From contig JAYPAN010000018.1 in the NCBI GenBank assembly GCA_038123715.1, positions 1 to 33,736 of the forward strand: a DNA stretch of 33,736 bases, in the 5' to 3' direction. Of this stretch, positions 7,586-16,347 are shown one piece after another (the first letter of the stretch is position 1; every line of letters starts with the position of its first letter). Under the pieces are notes generated by a model that was not told where the DNA came from, did no database searches, and saw only the letters and a list, made by a program, of their open reading frames with translations. Origin of the DNA: JAYPAN01 sp038123715 (GTDB taxonomy: Bacteria; Pseudomonadota; Alphaproteobacteria; RS24). The translations under genes were made by a program, and so were the position numbers.

Positions 7586-8315
7586 GGCGCGCACCCTGTC
7601 TGATGAGCGCGCGGCGGCGCAGCACTTCCATTTGCATTCGCGTCAGCACCAGCGCGGCAAATAACAGCATAAAGGCCAGCCCCATAACCAGCAGCGGGTA
7701 GAGAAAATCAGGGTGCAGGGCGGGGCGCGCAAAACGCGAAACGCTGGCCGGCTGGTGCAATGTGTTCCACCAATCAACCGAGAATTTGACGATTGGCACA
7801 TTAACAAAGCCGACAATTGCCAGAATGGCAGCAGCGCGCGCCGCCTGCCCGTAATCTTCAATCGCCTGCCACAGGGCGATATAGCCGAGATAGATGAAAA
7901 ACAGCACCAGCACCGAGGTCAGCCGCGCATCCCACACCCACCATGTCCCCCACATGGGCTGTCCCCACAACGCACCGGTCACCAAGGCGATAAAGGTGAA
8001 TGTCGCGCCAATCGGCGCGGCGGCACGCGCGGCGACATGACCAAGCGGATGGCGAAAAACCAAAGCGGTGACACTGGCAAAGAAAATGAAACTATAGGCG
8101 AACAGCGACAGCCAAGCCGCCGGCACATGGACAAACATGATACGCACCGTCGCGCCCTGCTGATAGTCATCCGGCACGCCCGACGCCATATACAGACCAA
8201 GCACCAGCACGCTCAGCGCCAATCCCCAAACCGGCGCATGCAACAGACCCGCCAGCCGCATGAAACGGGTCGGATTGGCATAATAGGCCGACAGATTTTC
8301 AACTGCTTTCAGCAT
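7578..8315 (-). CDS. ccmC: Heme exporter/heme-handling protein CcmC
   Basis: CcmC loads heme onto the periplasmic chaperone CcmE during system I cytochrome c maturation. The 245-residue protein has six hydrophobic helices and the tryptophan-rich WWD signature WGQPMWGTWWVWDARL (117-132) facing the periplasm. Histidines in FVHVPAAW (His63) and in WNTLHQPAS fit the two conserved heme-ligating positions that flank the WWD loop. ATG 8315 is the first start with a sensible N-terminus (MLKAVENLSAYYANPTRF). An 85-bp spacer separates it from ccmB. Downstream, ccmD overlaps it by 8 bp. ccmE, ccmF and ccmH are not in this window. Confidence 0.96.
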   Translation of the reverse strand: MLKAVENLSAYYANPTRFMRLAGLLHAPVWGLALSVLVLGLYMASGVPDDYQQGATVRIMFVHVPAAWLSLFAYSFIFFASVTALVFRHPLGHVAARAAAPIGATFTFIALVTGALWGQPMWGTWWVWDARLTSVLVLFFIYLGYIALWQAIEDYGQAARAAAILAIVGFVNVPIVKFSVDWWNTLHQPASVSRFARPALHPDFLYPLLVMGLAFMLLFAALVLTRMQMEVLRRRALIRQGARHV

Positions 8316-8400
8316 GGGTTAAATCGCTCTTTCTCCTGCCTGTCCTAACGCTTGGTGTCGGACAAGTCAAAACGCTTCGCCGTCTCAACCCCGCGTCCGA
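8316..8400. other. 85-bp spacer inside the ccm run
   Basis: Every other junction in the ccm run overlaps, so this spacer stands out. On the minus strand a TTGACT lies at about 8371-8366, but nothing good follows at -10 distance. The seven-base AACGCTT occurs twice in the spacer. No hairpin followed by a T-run is visible. Whether it holds an internal promoter for ccmC-ccmD-ccmG cannot be decided from the sequence alone. Confidence 0.4.
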
Positions 8401-9069
8401 TTACCGCAAACCGGCACGCAAAGCCGCCGCTGTGGCCACCGGCGCCAACAGCAAGGCGGCAAAGCCGAACAGCGCCAACACACCCAGCCCGGCCGCATTA
8501 ACTGCCCCATCCCCGCCGGCAGATGGCGTTGAGGCGGCAATGCCGAAAATCAGCACCGGCACATAAAGCGGCATGACCAGCAAGCCGGTCAGCATGGTCG
8601 CGCGGCGCACCGTGACCGACAATGCCGCGCCAATCGCGCCGAGCAACACAAGCGAGGGCGCGCCCAAAGCCAGTGCCGCCATTAAGGATGGCAGGGCGAC
8701 CGGCTCAATGTTCAGCAAAATACCGGCCAGCGGCACGGCCAGCAAAAGCGGCAGCACCACCACCACAAAATGACCGGTCGCTTTGGCAAGCACGACCAGT
8801 TCCAAAGCCAGGGGCAAAAGAAAAAGCTGGTCAAGCGCGCCATCTTCCAAATCCGCCTGAAACAGCCGGTCGAGTGTTGCCATCAGGGTCAACAGCATGA
8901 CCACCCAGACCAGCCCCGGCGCCAATTCCTTCAGCAAGCGCAATTCCGGCCCGATACCAAATGGCAAAAGCGTGACGGCGATAAACAAAAAGGCAATCGC
9001 CAAAACAGTTTGTCCGCCGCGCCAGCCAAGGCGGATTTGCTGAAACATAAGCGCCAGAAAAATCCGCAT
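8401..9069 (-). CDS. ccmB: Heme exporter permease CcmB
   Basis: CcmB is the membrane subunit that works with the CcmA ATPase to release holo-CcmE from the CcmC complex. The product is 222 residues and very hydrophobic, with about six helices. Family landmarks include the N-terminal RIFLALMFQQIRLGWRGG, the loop DLEDGALDQLFLLPLALE (about residues 74-91) and the C-terminal GLLVMPLYVPVLIFG. The start is either ATG 9069 (TGATG, one-base overlap with the ccmA stop) or GTG 9072 (GTGA, four-base overlap); AGGGAG a few bases upstream serves both. Translation is therefore coupled to ccmA. Confidence 0.94.
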   Translation of the reverse strand: MRIFLALMFQQIRLGWRGGQTVLAIAFLFIAVTLLPFGIGPELRLLKELAPGLVWVVMLLTLMATLDRLFQADLEDGALDQLFLLPLALELVVLAKATGHFVVVVLPLLLAVPLAGILLNIEPVALPSLMAALALGAPSLVLLGAIGAALSVTVRRATMLTGLLVMPLYVPVLIFGIAASTPSAGGDGAVNAAGLGVLALFGFAALLLAPVATAAALRAGLR

Positions 9070-9740
9070 CACAGGCTCCCTTGCGGGGTGGGCAGGGTGA
9101 TGGTTTGCGTGGCAAAGGGCAGCGCTTCATGGCTGCTGGCAATCACCATGCCGTTCAGCGCCAAATGCGCGCCGACCAGTCGCGTCAGCACTTCACGACC
9201 TTGCGTGTCAAGCGCGGTAAAAGGTTCATCAAGCAACCAAAGCGGACGCGCCACCGGCAGCAAGCGCGCCAGCGCCAGCCGCCGCCTTTGCCCGGCTGAT
9301 AATTCACCAACCGGCCGGTCGGCACAGGCAGACAGCCCAAGCAATGACAAAATCTGCTTGGTCTGCCACTCGGATAATGCGGCGCGGCCATAAAATCGGG
9401 CAAAGCCATGCAATGTTTCCCAAACGCGCAGGGCATTTTTCAGCCCGTCCAAATGGCCGACATAATGCACAGCGACAGCCATGTCCGGTGCGGCTTGCAA
9501 TGTCACCGCGCCGGCCTGTATCGGCACCAAACCGGCAATCAGCCGCAACAGGCTGGTTTTCCCCGCCCCATTGGCACCATACACGGCCAGCGCTGCGCCG
9601 GGGTCAAGGGTCAGCGAAAACCCGTCAAACAGGCAGTGACTGCCGCGCAAACACATAATGTCTTGCACATGCAGAGCGCCGCTTGCATGGGCGGCCAAGG
9701 GCGCGCCGGTCGGGTCAAAAAAAATTTCGTCTTGCACCAT
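9069..9740 (-). CDS. ccmA: Heme exporter ATP-binding protein CcmA
   Basis: CcmA is the cytoplasmic ATPase of the CcmABCD complex; ATP hydrolysis frees heme-loaded CcmE from CcmC. The 223-residue protein has Walker A GANGAGKT (55-62), the ABC signature LSAGQ (147-151), Walker B LWLLDEP (167-173) and a switch histidine in ASSHEAL. The first 20 residues (QDEIFFDPTGAPLAAHA) are a little longer than in typical CcmA; the real start could be further in, but no better ATG with a ribosome site was seen. It is the first gene of the leftward run and lies 150 bp from the divergent acnA. Confidence 0.94.
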   Translation of the reverse strand: MVQDEIFFDPTGAPLAAHASGALHVQDIMCLRGSHCLFDGFSLTLDPGAALAVYGANGAGKTSLLRLIAGLVPIQAGAVTLQAAPDMAVAVHYVGHLDGLKNALRVWETLHGFARFYGRAALSEWQTKQILSLLGLSACADRPVGELSAGQRRRLALARLLPVARPLWLLDEPFTALDTQGREVLTRLVGAHLALNGMVIASSHEALPFATQTITLPTPQGSL

Positions 9741-9890
9741 GGTCTTTTGCCTTCAGAAACCTTATAACGCAAATGTTTTACATAGCCTATGCGTCCTTCT
9801 TCGCCCTGTGAGGCCGACGCGGCGCATAGCCAAACCATGATTTGCCACCGCGCGATTATTGCACCGCACGACCATGAAAAGGAGCCAGCC
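9741..9890. promoter_or_regulatory. Divergent promoter region between ccmA and acnA
   Basis: This 150-bp region must carry the start signals for both the ccm run (leftward) and aconitase (rightward). A TTATAA core at 9762-9767 reads as a plausible -10 on either strand, but no convincing -35 lies at the right distance, so no exact promoter is called. The frame of acnA is open through this region from 9789, but the protein there is not aconitase-like. Confidence 0.4.
9879..9884 (+). promoter_or_regulatory. Ribosome binding site that fixes the acnA start
   Basis: AAGGAG followed by six bases and ATG 9891. It decides between this start and the upstream in-frame codon at 9789. Confidence 0.75.
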
Positions 9891-12605
9891 ATGCCGCAAG
9901 CCAAGAAAACCGAAGCCCATCCCAATAGTTTCAAATCCCGCAAAACGCTGAAAGTCGGCAATAAGGCTTATGTTTATTTCAGCCTGAAAGCGGCGGAGAA
10001 AAACGGGCTGGCAGGTATTTCGGCGCTGCCCAATTCCATGAAAGTGCTGCTTGAAAATTTGCTGCGCCATGAAGATGGCCGCACAGTCACCAAAGACGAT
10101 ATTATTGCGGTAAAGGACTGGCTGAAGCGGCGCAAATCAACCCGCGAGATTGCCTATCGCCCGGCGCGCGTGCTGATGCAGGATTTTACCGGCGTGCCGG
10201 CGGTTGTTGATTTGGCTACCATGCGAAATGCGATGCAAGAAATTGGCGGCAATCCGAACAAAATCAATCCGCTGACACCGGTGGATTTGGTGATTGACCA
10301 TTCGGTGATGGTTGACACATTTGGCACAGCGCAAGCGCTGAAGCAAAATGTCTCGCTCGAATATCAGCGCAATGGCGAACGCTATGAGTTTTTGCGCTGG
10401 GGCGCGCAAGCCTTCCAAAACTTCCGCGTTGTGCCGCCCGGCACAGGCATTTGCCATCAGGTCAATCTTGAGCATTTGGCGCAAACCGTTTGGACAAAGC
10501 GCGAAAAAGTGAATGGCAAAACTGTTGAGATTGCCTATCCGGATACGCTGGTCGGCACGGACAGCCACACCACAATGGTCAATGGCCTGTCGGTTCTCGG
10601 CTGGGGCGTGGGCGGCATTGAGGCCGAAGCCGCCATGCTGGGTCAACCGGTTTCCATGCTGCTGCCGGAAGTGATTGGCTTCAAGCTGACCGGCCATTTG
10701 CCGGAAGGGGCGACCGCCACGGATTTGGTTCTGACCATTGTTGAAATGCTGCGCCAGAAAGGCGTGGTCGGCAAGTTTGTTGAATTTTACGGGCCGGGTC
10801 TTGACAGCCTGTCGCTGGAAGACCAAGCGACGATTGCCAATATGGCGCCCGAATATGGCGCGACTTGCGGCTTCTTCCCGATTGACGAAGACACGCTTGG
10901 CTATCTGAAAGCAACAGGGCGCGCCAAGCCGCGCATTGAGCTGGTCGAAAAATACGCCAAAGCGCAAGGCATGTTCCGCACCGCCAAAACGCCTGACCCG
11001 GTCTTTACCTCAAGCCTGTCGCTTGATTTAGGCAGCGTTCATCCGAGCTTGGCCGGGCCGAAACGCCCGCAAGACCGGGTGCGGTTGGAAGATATGGCCA
11101 AGGGCTTTGAAAGCGCGCTGACGGATCAGGGCATTAAAGCCAAAGACCGCAGCAAGCGGGTGAAAGTGCGCGGCCAGAAATTCGACATTGGGCATGGCGA
11201 TGTGGTGATTGCCGCGATTACCTCCTGCACCAACACTTCCAATCCGAATGTGATGATTGGTGCGGGTCTTGTCGCGCGCAATGCCCATAAGCTAGGCCTG
11301 AAAGTCAAGCCATGGGTGAAAACCTCACTGGCACCCGGTTCGCAAGTGGTGACCGATTATCTGAAAAAAGCCGGTCTGCAAAAGCCGCTTGATGCGCTGG
11401 GCTTTAACCTTGTCGGTTATGGCTGCACCACTTGTATTGGCAATTCCGGTCCGCTGGACAAGCCGATTTCCGACGCCATCAATAAAAATGATTTGGTCGC
11501 CACCTCTGTTTTGTCAGGCAACCGCAATTTTGAAGGCCGCGTCAGCCCGGATGTGCGGGCGAATTATCTGGCCTCGCCCATGCTGGTTGTCGCTTACGCG
11601 CTGGCCGGTTCGGTCAATGTCAATTTGGCGACCGACCCGATTGGCGAGGACAAAAAGGGCAATCCAGTTTATCTGCGCGATATTTGGCCGAGCAATCGGG
11701 AAATCGCCGATACGGCGCGCGCCTGTGTGACACCGGCCATGTTCAAAACCCGCTATGCCAATGTGTTTGACGGCGATGCCGGTTGGCGCAAGGTGAAAGC
11801 GCAAAAAGGGCTGACATTTGATTGGAATGACAAATCCACCTATGTGCAAAAGCCGACTTTCTTTGAAGGTCTGAGCGCCGCACCCGAAGCCGTCGCGCCG
11901 GTTGAGAATGCCCGTATTCTGGCTCTGCTCGGCGACAGCATCACCACTGACCACATCTCACCGGCCGGTTCCATCAAGGCTGACAGCCCGGCCGGCAAAT
12001 ATCTCGGCCGCAATAAGGTCAAGGCGCTGGACTTTAACTCTTACGGGTCGCGGCGCGGCAATCATGAAGTCATGATGCGCGGCACATTTGCCAATATCCG
12101 TATCCGCAACGCTATGGCTCCCGGCACGGAAGGCGGCGTCACCAAACACCAGCCTTCCGGCAAAGTCATGTCGATTTACGATGCCGCCATGCAATATGCC
12201 GAGGAAAACACGCCGCTGGTTGTGTTTGCCGGCAAGGAATATGGCACTGGCTCAAGCCGAGACTGGGCGGCCAAAGGCACGCGCTTGCTTGGTGTGCGCG
12301 CCGTGATTGCCGAGAGCTTTGAGCGTATTCATCGCTCTAATCTAGTCGGCATGGGCGTTGTACCGCTGCAATTTACCGGCAAGGATACATGGGCCAGCCT
12401 GAAACTGGACGGCACGGAAACCATCACCATTCAAGGGCTGGACGGCAAAGTCCGTCCGCGCGCTAAATATACAATGGTGATTAAAAATGCCCGTGGAAAA
12501 ACCCGCAAATTGTCATTGCAAAGCCGGATTGATACCCAAGATGAAGTGGATTACTTCCTCAATGGCGGTATTTTGCAATATGTTCTGCGCCAATTGGCCG
12601 CCTAG
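9891..12605 (+). CDS. acnA: Aconitate hydratase A
   Basis: Aconitase interconverts citrate and isocitrate in the TCA cycle using a labile 4Fe-4S cluster. The 904-residue protein matches the AcnA/IRP1 class in length and layout. It starts with an SFKSRKTLKVGNKAYVYF segment. Cluster ligands are Cys446 (ITSCTNTSNP), Cys512 and Cys515 (GYGCTTCIGNSGPL). The C-terminal swivel domain has GDSITTDHISPAGSIK, NSYGSRRGNHEVMMRGTF and the active-site GKEYGTGSSRDWAAKG. ATG 9891 is chosen because AAGGAG lies at 9879-9884, six bases upstream; the longer frame from 9789 has no such site. The gene stands alone, ending 9 bp from the convergent DUF4340 gene. No iron-responsive regulatory site was identified. Confidence 0.98.
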   Translation: MPQAKKTEAHPNSFKSRKTLKVGNKAYVYFSLKAAEKNGLAGISALPNSMKVLLENLLRHEDGRTVTKDDIIAVKDWLKRRKSTREIAYRPARVLMQDFTGVPAVVDLATMRNAMQEIGGNPNKINPLTPVDLVIDHSVMVDTFGTAQALKQNVSLEYQRNGERYEFLRWGAQAFQNFRVVPPGTGICHQVNLEHLAQTVWTKREKVNGKTVEIAYPDTLVGTDSHTTMVNGLSVLGWGVGGIEAEAAMLGQPVSMLLPEVIGFKLTGHLPEGATATDLVLTIVEMLRQKGVVGKFVEFYGPGLDSLSLEDQATIANMAPEYGATCGFFPIDEDTLGYLKATGRAKPRIELVEKYAKAQGMFRTAKTPDPVFTSSLSLDLGSVHPSLAGPKRPQDRVRLEDMAKGFESALTDQGIKAKDRSKRVKVRGQKFDIGHGDVVIAAITSCTNTSNPNVMIGAGLVARNAHKLGLKVKPWVKTSLAPGSQVVTDYLKKAGLQKPLDALGFNLVGYGCTTCIGNSGPLDKPISDAINKNDLVATSVLSGNRNFEGRVSPDVRANYLASPMLVVAYALAGSVNVNLATDPIGEDKKGNPVYLRDIWPSNREIADTARACVTPAMFKTRYANVFDGDAGWRKVKAQKGLTFDWNDKSTYVQKPTFFEGLSAAPEAVAPVENARILALLGDSITTDHISPAGSIKADSPAGKYLGRNKVKALDFNSYGSRRGNHEVMMRGTFANIRIRNAMAPGTEGGVTKHQPSGKVMSIYDAAMQYAEENTPLVVFAGKEYGTGSSRDWAAKGTRLLGVRAVIAESFERIHRSNLVGMGVVPLQFTGKDTWASLKLDGTETITIQGLDGKVRPRAKYTMVIKNARGKTRKLSLQSRIDTQDEVDYFLNGGILQYVLRQLAA

Positions 12606-12614
12606 GCAAGCGGC

Positions 12615-13658
12615 CTAATCCGTTTCGGCATTATTTGTGTCGGCATTTGACATTGTCGCCCTGAAGGGCATCAGAACGCCATTTGCCGAAGCCGGAAAGC
12701 GCAAAGCCCAACCGGCAAAACGCGCCTTGAGAGCCGATGCTTCGGCGCGCGCTGCCGCGTCAGCACCGGCACGCAGGCTGATATCGGCGCGCAGCCATAT
12801 CACCGTGCCGGCGCCGACAATCTGATAGGTCACGACCAGCCCATTATCATAGACCAGCTCCAGCGGCACGGCGCGGGCGAAGTCAATAATATCGGCCTGT
12901 GTCACATCTTCCGGTCGCAGGGCAGCAAAACCGGTCTGCCAGGCTTGGGCGGCGGCGTCCCAGTCCGCCCCCGCGTCGCGGGCAAATAATCGGCCTTCCC
13001 CGTCAGAGACCTGCACCAGCAAGCCGGTATCGCCAACCGGCATGGCGGCATCCAGCCAGGCGGCAATTTGCGGATTGCGCGGCAGACGCCCCCGCGCCAG
13101 CCAGCTTTGCCCCTCGGCCTCTTTGCGGACATAGAAATTACGCAAGGCCAGACCTATGCTGCCGGTTTGCTGCACCGCTTCGGCTTCGCTTTTTTCCTCA
13201 TCACCCAATATCAGGCTGACAATTTCTTCGCCCTCGCCATTCAGCGCCCGAAACCGTATGCCGCGCCCCAGCGCTTCCGGCACGCGCAGACCCAACGCGC
13301 CATGCCAGTCGGGTTGGCCGGTGCGCGCTTCCAGCACTTGCAGATTGGCCAGCGCCAGCAATGTCTCATTGACCAATTCCTGATTGGCCGGATAATTCTG
13401 CCTTTGCGAAACCTGCCAGCGCGCGCCGTCACCATTGCCATCCCGCGAAAAAGACATTTTCATCTCGCCCGACATGCCAAGCCCGTGGGTAATTTCAAGC
13501 CGCGCCACCGCGTCCAGACGCGCGGCATAATCGGGCAGAAAAATCTCCGGCGGAGCCAGCGCATTGACCGGCCTGTCAGTGACCAGCGCCAAACCGGCCA
13601 GCACCATGCCCAGCGCGGCCAGAATCGACAAGGGACGCAACATGCGGGTCACTTCCAT
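12615..13658 (-). CDS. DUF4340 domain protein of a Gld-like ABC system
   Basis: This 347-residue protein has one N-terminal membrane helix (about residues 8-27, LRPLSILAALGMVLAGLALV) and a large extracytoplasmic part. The pattern of an anchor, LARLEITHG-like strand, then repeated mixed beta/alpha segments fits DUF4340 proteins, which are usually encoded next to GldG-like ABC auxiliary proteins. It is the last gene of the four-gene leftward cassette and probably acts with it at the outer face of the inner membrane. Start choice is ATG 13658, which overlaps the upstream stop by one base (TGATG); GTG 13661 is possible. No catalytic motif is visible and the biochemical role is unknown. It ends 9 bp from acnA. 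Confidence 0.75.
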   Translation of the reverse strand: MEVTRMLRPLSILAALGMVLAGLALVTDRPVNALAPPEIFLPDYAARLDAVARLEITHGLGMSGEMKMSFSRDGNGDGARWQVSQRQNYPANQELVNETLLALANLQVLEARTGQPDWHGALGLRVPEALGRGIRFRALNGEGEEIVSLILGDEEKSEAEAVQQTGSIGLALRNFYVRKEAEGQSWLARGRLPRNPQIAAWLDAAMPVGDTGLLVQVSDGEGRLFARDAGADWDAAAQAWQTGFAALRPEDVTQADIIDFARAVPLELVYDNGLVVTYQIVGAGTVIWLRADISLRAGADAAARAEASALKARFAGWALRFPASANGVLMPFRATMSNADTNNAETD

Positions 13659-15610
13659 CACGCGCCCCTCTTCTGATTATCCGGCTTGGTCGCGGCAACC
13701 AAAAGCCCGCCTGCCTGCTGTGTCGCCAGACGCCGCTTGCGTTGGCGCAAGCCAAGCAACATAGCACCAAGCGCGACCAGCACCGGCATGACGGCAATGT
13801 TCAGCCAGGTCAGCCGCGCTTCCAATTGGTCAATATCGCGGCGCAAATCGCCCTGCACTTTCCGCAGCGCCTTGCGCGCCGACAGCAATTCCTCGCGCAC
13901 ACGGCTATTGGCCGCTTCGGCATCGACCAGCCTCGCGCCGCCCTGCTCCAGATTGTCCAACTCGGCCTGCGCCGCCTCAATCCGCATCAGCAGCGCTTCC
14001 TCCTCAGCCAGATAATTCGCCTCCGCCGTCTTACGCAAAGCCTCAATGCGGGTAAAGGGACGGGCAATGCGCTCGCGCCCGCGCAGGGAAATCAAATCAT
14101 TCGATCCCATCAGATTTTCAACCGCATTGAGCAGAAACTTGCCATTATCGGCAATTGGCACACCAAAGCGCTGACCGAGATAATTTTGCTCACTTACCCA
14201 GAAGCGGTCATCGAAAAAATCACTGTCGGCAAAAATGACGATATTGGCCTGTGCGGTGCTGTTCACATGCCGGTCGGGTTTGGCGCGCTGCTTATTGGTG
14301 TTTTCCATATCCGGCGGGCCGTCAGGAAAAGCCGTATCAACCTGACCTGACAGCCGCGCGGCTATCGTATAGGGCGCTTCACCGACCGCAAAGCGGCGCA
14401 GCAAATCATCCGGCGTCGGCGCGGTCAGCACATAATCGCGGGTCATCAGCATGGCCTCATCGGAGGAGCTGACCAGAGGCCGCCATGCAGTTGTCGCGCC
14501 GGGCAAATGTTCCAACGCCCCGACCGTGCCGATATTCAGCCGGTCGATATTGGCGGTAATCAAATCATCGCCGTTCATTTGCGCCGGGCCATAGGCCATC
14601 CAGAGAATATAATCGGCCAGCACACGCCGCGCATCACGGCCTGTCGCCACGCGCTGGGCAGCTTCGCGGTCGGCGACAATCAGCGTGTCGGACATTTGCA
14701 CGCCCCATTGCCGCATCAGGCGCGGCAGATTGCTTTGCTCGGTATAGCCGCGCAAGGGTTCCCCATTCGGCCCTGCTGTCAGGCTGACTTCCGATTGCGG
14801 GTCAATAAAGGCAATCACCCGCCCGCCGCGCATCACAAATTGGTCAATCGCGTAAGCCTGAATATCGGTAAGCGGGCGCGGATGTGCCAGCAAGATGACA
14901 TCCACCTTGCCGGGAATCCGCACCGTATCGGCGGGGATAAAGATCACCTCAAAGCGGTCGGTCAGCTCGGCATAAATGAGGAAAGGTTGCGACTGGCCGC
15001 GCATCGCCGCCATTACCCCGCCCGCGCCCGTATCAAGCGGCAGATTGGAGACAATGCCCAATACCGGTTTTTCGGCCTGCGCCAGATTATATATCAGCCG
15101 CGCCAAATCATATTCGAGATATTGCTGGCGTTCTTCGGCAAACCACGCAATGACTTCGACATTATCAACCAGATTGGTGCCGACCAGTCCGAAATAAATC
15201 GCCGCCCCATTACCGGCAGGGCGCGCCACCAACCCGCGCGCCACGGCGCGGTCTTCGGCTTCGGAAAACGGAGCCGGGTCGATAATCTCAAGCGTCAGCC
15301 GCCCATTGGCAGCATTGACCATTTCCTCCAGCATATCGCGCACCCGCCCGGCCAGCAGCCGCACAGCGGGGCTGTCGGCGGCTTGCTCCTGCGAATAATA
15401 AAATTTCAGCGCGACCGGCTCGTCGAGCTTGGCCAAAATGTTGCGCGTGCCGGGGCTGAGCGTGAACAGGGCATTTTCGGTCAAATCCAGCCGCGCCGAA
15501 CGGAACATGGTATTGGCAAACAGATTAAAGCTGACAAAAATGACAAGCAGCAAAACCAGCGCTACCGCATGAACTGGCAAAACCGGCAAAAGATTCCGCA
15601 CGCGGCTCAT
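13658..15610 (-). CDS. GldG-like ABC transporter auxiliary protein
   Basis: This 650-residue protein resembles the ABC-transport auxiliary family to which GldG of gliding bacteria belongs. It has an N-terminal membrane helix (about 15-32), then a large extracytoplasmic region starting with the characteristic RLDLTENALFTLSPGTRNIL, followed by LDEPVALKFYYS and later DVILLAHPRPLTDIQAYAIDQF, which matches the glutamine-amidotransferase-like fold of this family. Near the C-terminus, about residues 530-600 are rich in Ala, Glu, Leu and Arg and look like a coiled coil. A final helix (LNIAVMPVLVALGAMLLGL) and basic tail end the protein. It overlaps the permease gene by 4 bp (ATGA). The substrate of this system is not known; Gld names reflect similarity, not a claim of gliding. 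Confidence 0.82.
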   Translation of the reverse strand: MSRVRNLLPVLPVHAVALVLLLVIFVSFNLFANTMFRSARLDLTENALFTLSPGTRNILAKLDEPVALKFYYSQEQAADSPAVRLLAGRVRDMLEEMVNAANGRLTLEIIDPAPFSEAEDRAVARGLVARPAGNGAAIYFGLVGTNLVDNVEVIAWFAEERQQYLEYDLARLIYNLAQAEKPVLGIVSNLPLDTGAGGVMAAMRGQSQPFLIYAELTDRFEVIFIPADTVRIPGKVDVILLAHPRPLTDIQAYAIDQFVMRGGRVIAFIDPQSEVSLTAGPNGEPLRGYTEQSNLPRLMRQWGVQMSDTLIVADREAAQRVATGRDARRVLADYILWMAYGPAQMNGDDLITANIDRLNIGTVGALEHLPGATTAWRPLVSSSDEAMLMTRDYVLTAPTPDDLLRRFAVGEAPYTIAARLSGQVDTAFPDGPPDMENTNKQRAKPDRHVNSTAQANIVIFADSDFFDDRFWVSEQNYLGQRFGVPIADNGKFLLNAVENLMGSNDLISLRGRERIARPFTRIEALRKTAEANYLAEEEALLMRIEAAQAELDNLEQGGARLVDAEAANSRVREELLSARKALRKVQGDLRRDIDQLEARLTWLNIAVMPVLVALGAMLLGLRQRKRRLATQQAGGLLVAATKPDNQKRGA

Positions 15611-16347
15611 GCGCCCTCTCCTTTTTTCATGTCAACAATGACAATTGTGGCGGCCAGAAACACACCTATCAGGGTCAGGAAAAATACGACATCGCGCAAA
15701 TCAATCACGCCACCGGCAATGGCGCGGAAATGCGTCAGCAGGGAAATGCCGGCCAATGTTTCAACCAAGGCGGGCGGCGCCCAGCCGCGCACCAATTCCA
15801 AAACAAGCGGTGCGCCGGAAACGGTGAACAGGAAACAGGCCACCACGGAAATCACAAAGGCAATCACCTGATTGCGGGTCAGCGCCGACAGCGCCGAGCC
15901 AATTGCTAGATAGCCGCCTGCCAGCATCAGACTGCCGAGATATCCCGCCAGAATAACCCCATTATCGGGCGCGCCGAGATAATTCACTGTCAGCCAGACC
16001 GGAAAAGTCAGCGCAAGGGCAAGGCCGGAAAAGGCCAATGCCGCAAGATATTTGCCCAGCACAATGGCAGCCAATGGCACAGGCAGGGTCAGCAGTAATT
16101 CAATCGAGCCATTGCGCCTTTCTTCAGCCCAAAGGCGCATGGAAATAGCAGGCAGGAAAAATAGGTAGAGCCAAGGATGGAACATGAAAAACGAGGTTAA
16201 ATCGGCCTGCCCCATATCAAACCACGCGCCGAGATAAAATGTCGCCAAACCATTGGCCAGCAAAAATACGATGATAAAGACAAAGGCCAAAGGCGTGGCA
16301 AAATAGCTGTAAAACTCACGTTTGGTGATCGTGGCAAGCAAGTGCAT
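15607..16347 (-). CDS. ABC-2 type permease (GldF-like)
   Basis: This 246-residue membrane protein has six hydrophobic helices. It begins TITKREFYSYFATPLAFVF, typical of ABC-2 permeases of the GldF/NosY kind, and has the cytoplasmic EERRNGSIELLLTLPV segment (about 75-90) that is a good family marker, where the coupling helix contacts the ATPase. It overlaps the ATPase stop by one base (TGATG) and the auxiliary gene by four, so ATPase, permease and auxiliary protein should be made together. It probably forms a homodimeric channel with the ATPase. Confidence 0.88.
   Translation of the reverse strand: MHLLATITKREFYSYFATPLAFVFIIVFLLANGLATFYLGAWFDMGQADLTSFFMFHPWLYLFFLPAISMRLWAEERRNGSIELLLTLPVPLAAIVLGKYLAALAFSGLALALTFPVWLTVNYLGAPDNGVILAGYLGSLMLAGGYLAIGSALSALTRNQVIAFVISVVACFLFTVSGAPLVLELVRGWAPPALVETLAGISLLTHFRAIAGGVIDLRDVVFFLTLIGVFLAATIVIVDMKKGEGA

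Noticed and set aside
14507..15871. 454-residue open frame on the plus strand
   Set aside because: It lies antisense to the GldG-like gene and the permease. Its composition (Arg, His, Gln rich) is typical of reverse reading of a GC-rich gene.
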